A DNA stretch of 64,000 nucleotides, taken from positions 9,792,501-9,856,500 of the forward strand of contig JAUIMM010000113.1 of assembly GCA_031769625.1 (NCBI GenBank), given 5' to 3'. Each line of letters starts with the position of its first letter. Positions within the stretch are counted from its first letter, which is position 1. Under the pieces are notes generated by a model. That model searched no databases. It was not told where the DNA came from and was given only the letters and a program-made list of their open reading frames with translations. Positions 56,308 through 64,000 of the stretch are shown piece by piece. This stretch comes from Taudactylus pleione (Eukaryota; Chordata; Amphibia; Anura; Myobatrachidae). The position numbers and the translations under genes are program-made.

Positions 56308-58261
56308 CAGTGGCGGGCTGGGCCGGGGGGCAAGGTGCCATGTGCCCCCCGGGCCGCAGCGTCATGCGGGCCGCGGGCCGGTGCAGTCTGTGTCACTGTG
56401 ACGCAGACTGCACCGCGTGTGTAGCGCTGACCGGACGGAGTTCGGTCAGCGCTACACTTACAAACACACAGCCGCCGGCTCCGGCAGCTGTTTGTTGTAA
56501 GCAGCAGCCAATGAGAGTCTGTCAGACTCTCATTAGCTGCTGCTGCTGCGCCCACTGCGGGAGCCGTTCCATCTTCTGGCTCCCGCAGTGGGCAATGGGA
56601 GAGACGTCATGATGTCATATGACGTCTCCCCCATAGTGCAGAGCGGCCCAGCCCGGGAGGACAGACGGAGGGGCAGATGGTGAGAGCGTGGATTCAGGTA
56701 AGTGTTTTTTTTATTTTGTTTTTTATATTATGTGTCTACTGGGGGGAGGGTCTGGCACTACTGGGGGCACTACAAAGGGGGGGACTACTACTACTGGGGG
56801 CATTACAAGGGGGGTGGGGGACTACAACTACTGGGGGCACTACAAGGGGGAGGGGACTACTACTGGGGACTACTACTACTGGGGGCACTATAAGGGGACT
56901 ACTACTACTGGGGGCACTACAAGGGGGGTGGGGGACTACTACTACTACTGGGGACACTACAAGGGGGGGACTACTACTACTGGGGCACTACAAGGGGGAG
57001 GGGACTACTACTACTGGGGACTACTACTACTACTGGGAGCACTATAAGGGGACTACTACTACTACTAGGGGCACTACAAGGGGGGTGGGGGACTACTACT
57101 ACTGGGGACACTACAAGGGGTGTGGGGGACTACTACTACTGGGGGCACTACAAGGGGGAGGGGACTACTACTACTGGGGACTACTACTGGGGGCACTATA
57201 AGGGGACTACTACTACTGGGGGCACTACAAGGGGGGTGGGGGACTACTACTACTGGGGACACTACAAGGGGGGGACTACTTCTACTGGGGCACTACAAGG
57301 GGGAGGGAACTACTACTACTGGGGACTACTACTACTGGGGGCACTATAAGGGGACTACTACTACTAGGGGCACTACAAGGGGGGTGGGGGACTACTACTA
57401 CTGGGGGCACTACAAGGGGGAGGGGACTACTACTAGGGGCACTATAAGGGGACTACTACTACAGGCACTACTAGGGGGGTGGGGAACTACTACTACTGGG
57501 GACACTACAAGGGGGGGACTACTACTGGGGACACTACAAGGGGGGGACTACTACTGGGGCACTACAAGGGGGAGGGGACTACTACTACTGGGGACTACTA
57601 CTACTGGGGGCACTACAAGGGGACTACTACTACTACTAGGAGCACTACAAGGGATGTGGGGGACTACTACTACTGGGGGCACTACAAGGGGGAGGGGACT
57701 ACTACTACTGGGGGCACTATAAGGGGACTACTACTACTACGGGCACTACTAGGGGGGTGGGGGACTACTACTGGGGACACTACAAGGAGGGGACTACTAC
57801 TGGGGGCACTACAGGGGGGGACTACTACTACTGGGGGCACTACAAAGGGGGGACTACTACTAATGGGGGCACTACAAAGGGGGGGACTACTACTGGGGGC
57901 ACTGCAAAGGGGGGGACTACTACTACTGGGGCACTACAAAGGGGGGGGACTACTACTACTGGGGGCACTACAAGGGGGGGGCTACTACTGGGGGCACTAC
58001 TGGAGGCCTGCATAAGGGTGTTCTCTCCTGTGGCACACGGGGGCACTGCATATGGGCACTACTACAGGGGGCTGCCCTAATCTTTATTTTTACCTTACAT
58101 TAATCCCATATGGACCCGCCTCCTCCCTGGAACACTTGAGGGGGGTGGGGGGGGCGCCGTAGTACACATATTCTTCGGACACCCTGGCTACACGCTACTC
58201 CTCTGCCAGGGCCGCCTGCATGCATTTGCCCCCCAGGCTAAAAGTTGCCAGCCAGCCCCTG
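56308..58261. mobile_element. hAT element carrying a large minisatellite
   Basis: Starts CAGTGGCGGGCTGGGCCG and ends with the complement of CAGGGGCTGGCTGGCAAC. GTAGGCAT lies on both sides (56300-56307, 58262-58269), a perfect 8-bp duplication made from the host R2 sequence. The left part has CpG-rich dyads (GTGCAGTCTGTGTCACTGTG, CAATGGGAGAGACGTCATG). The centre is the array at 56745-57995. No transposase. Confidence 0.88.
56745..57995. repeat. Minisatellite of GGGGACTACTACTACTGGGG units
   Basis: About 1.25 kb of head-to-tail units mixing ACTACTACTACTGGGGG, CACTACAAGGGGG and GGTGGGG, with higher-order repetition of roughly 33-170 bp. Long frames on both strands (TTTTGGTTRG or VVVVPPL type) are composition artefacts. 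Guanine runs on the plus strand could form G-quadruplexes. Confidence 0.92.
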
Positions 58262-58373
58262 GTAGGCATGTATGGTAGCAGGTGATAATTAGTTCCTAGA
58301 AAAAGTTCAATATCTACATCACTACTGTAATAACTTTTTTCACTTTGTTAAAAACTGCATTGTACTTCACTTA

Positions 58374-59826
58374 GGGCTCTATTTACTACAATCCGCATTT
58401 AAAATGCAGATTGGAGTGTGATATATCCGACTGAATTTGCATTGCGAATTCAGGCAATTTCACAGGGGTTTATTAAAAAATCCTTGCAGGGAAAGAGCTT
58501 GCAATAGAGCTCTGTTCCTGCGAATCCCCACTTCAGCCTTATCACTGTATTTTTCGGAAAAAATACAGTGACAAGGTTCCGCAAATGCGCCGCCCGGCCA
58601 CCGCTACACCCCCCTGCGAGCTTGCGCCCCCCGCAACTGCCCCCCTGTGAGCCCCCGTGCCCCCTCCCCCTTTAATTTCACTTACCTCTGGTCATCGCTG
58701 CTTCGGTGATGTCCTCCCTCTGGGGCTCCAGTCAGCTGGTCTCCCATCTCCTGCACTGTGACCCCAGTCAGCTGTTCTATGCAGCAGATGACCAGGGTCA
58801 CAGTGCAGGAGGCGGGAGACCAGCTGACTGGAGCCTCGGAGGACATCACCGGAGCACCGATCACCGGCCCTGGACTCAGGTAAGTTTTTTTTTTTTTTAC
58901 CAGTGATCAGCTTGTGGTCTGTTTAGACCATACAGCTGATCACTGGAGCCCGGCTCCCAGTTCTGCTCTGCCTGTTAGAGCAGAGCAGGAGTTGGAGAAC
59001 TGGGGAGACCCTGGATAAAGCCATCTCCAGGTCGCATTATTATCAAAGGGCTTCCCCCAGAATTTTTTCACAATTTATTTTTAGTAAATCTCAGGTAGAT
59101 TGCATTTCCAATTACAAGTATGGGAAATGCAATCTGCTTACTAAAAATATGTGATAATTAGACCAGAGATCGCTCCCCCCATGACCGCTCCACCCCACGA
59201 GCCCCCGTGCCCCTTAATTTCACTTACCTCCAATGATGTCCTCCCCCTCCGGGGCTCCAGTCAGCTGGTCTTCCATCCTGCACTGTTACCTGGTCAGCTG
59301 TTCTATGCAGCAACTGACCAGGGTCACAGTGCAAGAGCCAGGAAACCAGCTGACTGGAGCCCCAGAGGACATCACCGGAGCACCGATCACTGGCCCTGGA
59401 CTCAGCTAAGTTTTTTTTTTTACTATTTTTTTTTTTAGCAGTGATCAGCTTGTGGACTGTTTAGACCACACAGCTGATCACCGGAGCCTGGCTCCCAGCT
59501 CTGCTTTGCCTGTTAGAGCAGAGCAGGAGTCTGGGAACCGGGGGAGACTCTGGATAACGCCATCTCCAGGTGGTATTATCACAGGGCTTCCCCCTGTATT
59601 TTTTCACAATTTATTTTTTAGTAAATCTCAGGCAGATCGCATTTCCAATTACAATTATGGGAAAGGCGATCTGCTTACTAAAAATATGTGATAATTAGAG
59701 CTTGGAGTAGAATTTTACGAATTCTACTCCAATTGCCCTTTAGTAAATTTAGGTGGAAATAAAATAATGTGAAATGGGTGTGGAAACACTTTTTTCACTT
59801 TATTTTAGTAAATATAAATAGAGCCC
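58374..59826. mobile_element. Long member of the GGGCTCTATTTACT MITE family with internal duplication
   Basis: Ends GGGCTCTATTTACTACAATC and complement GGGCTCTATTTATATTTACT. TTA on both sides (58371-58373, 59827-59829). A segment of about 530 bp is tandemly duplicated (about 58620-59150 and 59155-59700). Each copy contains a palindrome built on GGGGCTCCAGTCAGCTGGT and ACCAGCTGACTGGAGCC. No coding capacity. Confidence 0.8.
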
Positions 59827-59829
59827 TTA

Positions 59830-59886
59830 GGGCTCTATTTACTACAATCCACATTTAAAATGCAGTTATAGTGTGATATTTCCAAC
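59830..59886. mobile_element. Left piece of a second GGGCTCTATTTACT MITE
   Basis: Begins GGGCTCTATTTACTACAATC directly after the TTA that ends the previous element, and stops at TTTCCAAC. The family sequence resumes at about 62791 (GAATTCACATTGC), so 2.9 kb of other DNA seems to lie inside it. Confidence 0.65.
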
Positions 59887-60205
59887 TTATTATTATTATT
59901 ATTATAATACTTTATTTATATGGCGCTACAAAGGTTTCGCAGCGCCTTACATAGTACATAAATGAGCACGCAAGAAAAAACAGTAATAGCAGTACAAAAC
60001 AATGCAGGACAAGGACATGGTTTATAAACATAGCTGCATACCACAAGCAGCAGGGCATAAGCAACCAAGTATTAGGTGCCAATTGGGGAGTTAGGAGTAC
60101 ATGATACTATAAGTAAGGGAGGAAAAGCACATGAGGGATGAGGGCCCTGCTCATGAGAGCTTACATTCTAAAGGGGGGGTAGACAGACAGGGGCAACAAA
60201 GATGG
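59887..60205. repeat. Interspersed repeat starting with a TTA array
   Basis: TTATTATTATTATTATAATA leads into TTTATTTATATGGCGCTACA, GCAGCGCCTTACATAGTACA and ends near GAGAGCTTACATTCTAAAGG. This resembles a widespread amphibian/fish repeat and the fragments near 19820-20175. It is probably the host for the hAT element at 60214 and continues at 61322. Confidence 0.6.
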
Positions 60206-60213
60206 GGTAGATA

Positions 60214-61313
60214 CAGTGGCATAACTTCATCCCAGGTGCCCGGAGGCAAGATAAATGTTGGTGCCCCCCCCTTAAATTAAAAAGTACCACCCCCACAGCA
60301 CCTATGCCAGCCCCAGCTGCCGCCCCCCTATGCAGTTCCCCCAGTATGGTCCCTCTGTGCAGTGCCCTCTGTAGAGGTCCCCCTATGCAGTACCTCCAGT
60401 AGTGGTCCCCCTTTGCAGTGCCCCAGTAGTAAGGGCCCCTGTAGTGCTCCCAGTAGTAAGCCCCCAGTAGTAAACTCCCTGTAGTGCCTCCAGTAGTAAG
60501 CCCCCAGTAATGCCCCCTGTAGAAAGCTCCCAGTAATGCCCCCTGTAGTAAGCCCCCAGTAATGCCCTCTGTAGCAAGCCCCCTGTAGAAAGCCCCCAGT
60601 AATGCCCCCTGTAGTAAGCCCCCAGTAATAAGTGGTAGAAAGCCCCCAGTAATGCCCCCTGTTGTAAGCCCCCGTAATGCCCCCTGTAATGCCCCCTGTA
60701 GTAAGCCCCCCGTAATGCCCCATGTAGTAAGCCCCCGTAATGCCCCCTGTAGTGCTCCCAGTAATGCCCCCTGTAGTGAGCCCCCTGTAATGCCCCCTGT
60801 AGTGAGCCCCCAATAATGCCCCCTGTAGTGAGCCCCCAATAATGCCCCCTGTAGTGAGCCCCCAGTAATGCCCCCTGTAGTGAGCCCCCCCTCCCACCAG
60901 CACACACGCATACAAAAAAAAAACAATACTTACCTGAAACCCCGCTCCAGTGATGTTGCCTTCCTTCCCCGGCGCCTGCTCCTCGGAACTATGGGAGTGA
61001 CGTCATGACGTCACTCCCATAGTGCATTGCAGGACCCGGAAGCGGAGCTCAGGAGTGAGCTCCGTTCCTCCGGCTACCGCTGGGGGAAAAGAAGGGGCTA
61101 GGCGCCCGCTGGTAACACACTCAGCAGGCGCCCGGCAAATAGGGGGTGCGACCACACCCCCCGTACTGACGCCGCTGGAGGTGGAGTGCCGATCGGTGCT
61201 CCATCTCCATAGCAGTGCCCGGAACGGCCCGAGGGACAATGGAGCCAGGTGCCCCCTTTAGGGCTGGGGCCCTGCAGCAAATTACTCCATTGTCTCCGGG
61301 AGTTCCGCCACTG
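60214..61313. mobile_element. 1.1-kb hAT element with a minisatellite
   Basis: Starts CAGTGGCATAACTTCATCCC and ends with the complement of CAGTGGCGGAACTCCCGGAG. GGTAGATA on both sides (60206-60213, 61314-61321), perfect. The array at about 60330-60895 repeats CCCCCAGTAATGCCCCCTGT and AGTAAGCC. Dyad GGGAGTGACGTCATGACGTC at about 60990. No transposase. Confidence 0.9.
60330..60895. repeat. Minisatellite of about 26-bp units inside the hAT element
   Basis: Units CCCCCTGTAGTGAGCCCCCA, AGTAATG and shortened variants. The minus-strand frames (TTGGITGGSLQGALLGA type, up to 252 codons) result from repetition. Its design parallels the array in the 56308-58261 hAT element. Confidence 0.9.
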
Positions 61314-61321
61314 GGTAGATA

Positions 61322-62018
61322 GTGAGGAAGGAGCACGGAGTAGTGGGTTAGGATATATGCTGCGGAATGTGCATAAGATGACTTTGTGTTATGACAAAAT
61401 TAAGTTCTTCATTCATCTATCTCTATGACAAAAATAGATTTTATTTATGTGTTATTTGCATGAGAAATGTACAAAATAAAAGTAGTTTGCCCTTTAATTT
61501 TTTGTCTGTTACATTTTAGCATCTAAATACATCCAGCTAAAATGTGGCTATTATGGGACTGCCCCGCCATCCTAATAGTGAGTACTATAGTGTTGGCTGC
61601 TTGTTGCTATGCCATCCTGTGAGTGGGTGCTTCTTACATGCTAGGCCCACCCACAGAGAGGTGAAGCCATCCCCAACATGCAGTGGCCACGCCCTCTCCG
61701 GGGGGGGGTCCAGGATGTTGCTATACTCTGGTCCAGGATTTCTCACGGCATCCCTAGAGGGGACCGGCATAGACAGTAGGGAATAGGGCTTAGTGGTGGG
61801 ATGGTAAGTCCATAGAGGGAGGAAGGTGGTTAAGAGTGGGGGAACAGGAAGGGTGGTTGAGATAAGTAGAGGGTTGTAAGGGAGACTGGTGAGAGAAAAA
61901 AGGTGGAACAGCAAGTGGATGAGACTAGAAGGGTAGGATAGGGGTGGAAGAAATAGGTAAAGCAGAGGATTATGTAGACACTGAATTAGGGGGGTGATTG
62001 AAGTAGAGGTGTTCATGC
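61322..62018. other. Non-coding DNA
   Basis: Continuation of the repeat interrupted at 60214, then unassigned DNA. GA-rich sequence at 61790-61990 reads as short unphased repeats. No gene seen. Confidence 0.4.
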
Positions 62019-62531
62019 GGGATGCAATCGGGAAACCGGCTGTCTTAATCCCGACAGCCGGCTTTCCGACTGCTTTATCCCGGCGAGGGTTAAATGACAG
62101 GCGTCTATATCTAGACGCCTGTCATTTTCCCGACGCTGGGAGAACGGTGCCCGGCATCCCGATCGAAGGGATACCGGGCCCCGCGAGCGGACAGCGAGGT
62201 GGGGAGGGTTAGGTTTAGGGCACCCGGGGGGGACTTAGGGTTAGGCACCCCCGGGGGACTTAGGTTTAGGCACCGGGGAAGGGGGGGGGGTAGGGTTAGG
62301 CACTTAGAGGGGGGATTAGGTTTAGGCACTTGGGGGGGAGGTTAGGGTTAGGCACCCCTAAGGAGGGTTAGGGTTAGGGGGATAGATTAGGTTAGTTTTC
62401 ACTTACCTTACAACGATCGGGATTTCCAGCGCTGTCGGGCTTCCGCTGCTGGGAACTCTGCTTCTGTCGGCCTGCCGCTACCGGGATTCAAACTGCCGGC
62501 CAGAGGGCCGGCGGTATTTCATACCAATCCC
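62019..62531. mobile_element. Element rich in telomere-like GGTTAGG motifs, copy 2
   Basis: GTTCATGC on both sides (62011-62018, 62532-62539). Ends GGGATGCAATCGGGAAACCG and complement GGGATTGGTATGAAATACCG. Internal dyad GACAGGCGTCTATATCTAGA. Irregular GGTTAGGG array at about 62200-62390. Same family as 54022-54580. Confidence 0.82.
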
Positions 62532-62790
62532 GTTCATGCTGTGGTAATAAGTGAGGTGAAAACTGGAGTGGAGGCTGTGTGATGTGGAGCTGTGTGCTGT
62601 AGGGACAGTGTGGATAAATGTGGTTAGATGTTCAAAGTACAGGTAAAAGAACAGTGCTGCTAATGTATGAGCACAGCTCCAAAAGAGAAATATAAAGAGA
62701 GGTAGGTGAGTAATGGGTGCAGGAATTAGTTACTAAAATAAAGAATGTTAAAGTAGATAGTAGTGAAGCAGTGGAAAGAGGCAATACAGT

Positions 62791-63091
62791 AGAATTCACA
62801 TTGCAAATTCAGGCAATATCATAGGGATTTATTAAAAATCTCTTGCAGGGACAGAACTTGCGATGAAGCTCTGTCCCTGCGAATCCCCACCGCAGCCGTA
62901 TCACTTGGGGCTCTATTTATTAACATTATTTTTACTAAAGTAAAGTGATACGGCTGCGGAGGGGATTTTCAGGGACAGAGCTTTATCGCAAGTTCTGTCC
63001 CTGCAAGAGATTTTCAATAAATCCCTATGATATTGCCTGAATTCGCAATTCACAATCTGCATTCTAATGCGGATTGTAGTAAATAGAGCCC
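62791..63091. mobile_element. Inverted pair of GGGCTCTATTTACT MITE segments
   Basis: 62791-62907 runs in plus orientation (TTCAGGCAATATCATAGGGA, CTCTGTCCCTGCGAATCCCC, GCAGCCGTATCACTT). 62909-63091 is a short, complete-looking copy in reverse, from GGGGCTCTATTTATTAAC to the complement of GGGCTCTATTTACTACAATC. Together they make arms of over 100 bp with few mismatches. Confidence 0.75.
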
Positions 63092-64000
63092 TAGAGTCTG
63101 CTAATGTCTATCTCTACATTACATCATGGTTGAACTGACAGTCACCACTACTGGAAGTATCACATCTGCCTGCATGGAGGTTTCTACACACAAACAAGAA
63201 ATGTGTCGACCATCTGCAAGATGCAAAGCAGTTTACATGTGTGTTATTTGTACTGCCTGTGTTTGCTGACATGACACTGACAACAAAGTGAACAAACACA
63301 ACTAAAGGATCAATAAAACTGGAAAATCTGGTTTCAGCATATTTTTCTGTGCAGTATTTTCATGTTACTTTTTTATATATTGTTTTGTATAGAAAAAAAA
63401 TAATCCAACTGCAATATATGCACAGTGCGTAATAAGATTGTTACAAGCAGGGATGGATTGGGGCTGTATTTCAGCCCCAACGTCCCTCTGAGCGCGCGTG
63501 GCATAGGCGCAAAGTTGCTAATGCAGGCCCAGATGCATGCACGGTTGCTAAAAATAGTGAGATCTGTCTGCAGCGCATACTTGCCTACCCCCCCCCCCCC
63601 CCCCCCTGGAAGTTCAGGGGAAGCTCACGATTTTTCGGGTAACCCCCCCGCACCCACAGAAGGGTAGGCACTTCTCCCGCATTCTGCCCACTTCCTAGTA
63701 AAGTGGATAGAATGGGGAGGATATTACTGTGTATAGGCGGGTCCACGCATTGGGGGCGGGGCCTAATGACACGGTTCTATGAGACTCACGCCATTAGGCC
63801 CCGCCCCCCTCTTGTAAATATCCGGCAGTCGCGGGTAATTCCCATGAGGGGGTGGAGCTTAATTACGCACCCCCGCCGGCCCCACCCCAACTCCGCCCAC
63901 CTGCTTCTGCTCCCCAGGCTTCTCCCACGGAGGAGAAATCAAAAGCCAGCAACCCTGCTGTAGAGTGGACTTATGTGTAGCTCTGAATCAGGCCATAAGG
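63092..64000. other. Intergenic DNA with a C-run and R2-like repeat
   Basis: No gene. A run of 19 C lies at 63588-63606. About 63563-63950 is an R2-like repeat (CATACTTGCCTACC, CACGATTTTTCGGGTAAC, GGGGCGGGGCCTAATGACAC with its complement). The last bases, CTCTGAATCAGGCC, look like a right end of the GGGCCTGATTCAGAG family running to the window edge. Confidence 0.5.

Larger units (their letters stand above)
55947..58280. repeat. GCATACTTACCTACC repeat (family R2), interrupted by a hAT element
   Basis: It begins CATACTTACCTACC and, after the insertion, ends GTAGGCATGTATGG, complementary in style. The body has repeated GGGCGGGGCCTAATGA and TTAAGCCCCGCCCCC dyads. Related copies near 1020, 46170, 48587 and 63563. 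Whether it is a DNA element is not proven. Confidence 0.6.

Noticed and set aside
56677..57722. Long open frames rich in Thr, Gly and Tyr
   Set aside because: They translate a minisatellite inside a hAT element; all frames are open because of the repeat unit.
60168..60926. 252-codon minus-strand frame of Gly/Leu repeats
   Set aside because: Product of the 26-bp minisatellite in the 60214-61313 hAT element.

Overview
The window is vertebrate nuclear DNA, most likely from a frog. It holds one conserved vertebrate protein-coding gene with large introns, set in DNA packed with hAT, Harbinger-type, TTAA-type and Tc1 elements, tRNA-derived SINEs and Ty3/Gypsy LTRs. The species call is an inference from the repeat style and the gene, not from a database search. 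No prokaryotic genes, rRNA genes or CRISPR arrays were seen.

The gene lies on the minus strand and spans 17763-43183. Three coding exons join in frame (42942-43183, 28694-29360, 17763-18074) into a 406-residue Ser/Thr kinase of the PSKH family, best matched to PSKH2. It has an N-terminal MGC acylation motif and all canonical catalytic residues. Intron 1 is 13.6 kb and intron 2 is 10.6 kb. No second host gene was found in the 17.7 kb downstream or the 20.8 kb upstream of its coding region.

Layout. 1-17 kb: downstream flank with nested MITEs, an inverted SINE pair and a four-level nest (hAT in which sits a second hAT, then a solo LTR, then a MITE) at 7351-9775, plus a 62-bp tandem array and a 0.9-kb foldback. 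17.7-29.4 kb: exons 3 and 2, with intron 2 holding two CpG-rich palindromic MITEs, a deleted chromovirus with its 3' LTR, and a broken BED-finger hAT transposase with two minisatellites. 29.4-43.2 kb: intron 1, with a solo LTR, a cluster of hAT MITEs, a TTAA foldback, a SINE and a 1.1-kb 30-bp minisatellite, ending at exon 1. 43.2-64 kb: upstream flank with a triple MITE nest, a 0.94-kb DNA element carrying an intact 103-residue SANT/Myb-like ORF, a Tc1 transposase split by two MITEs, two telomere-motif-rich elements, and two hAT elements carrying long minisatellites.

Most of the nesting is supported by target-site duplications that I could read directly: 8 bp for hAT, TAA, TTA or TAT for Harbinger-type elements, TTAA, and 5 bp for LTRs. 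These give the relative insertion order. The most unusual items are the SANT-ORF element with arrays of ACCCGGGT at both ends, and a pair of TTAA foldback elements that share a core but have mutually palindromic, copy-specific arms.
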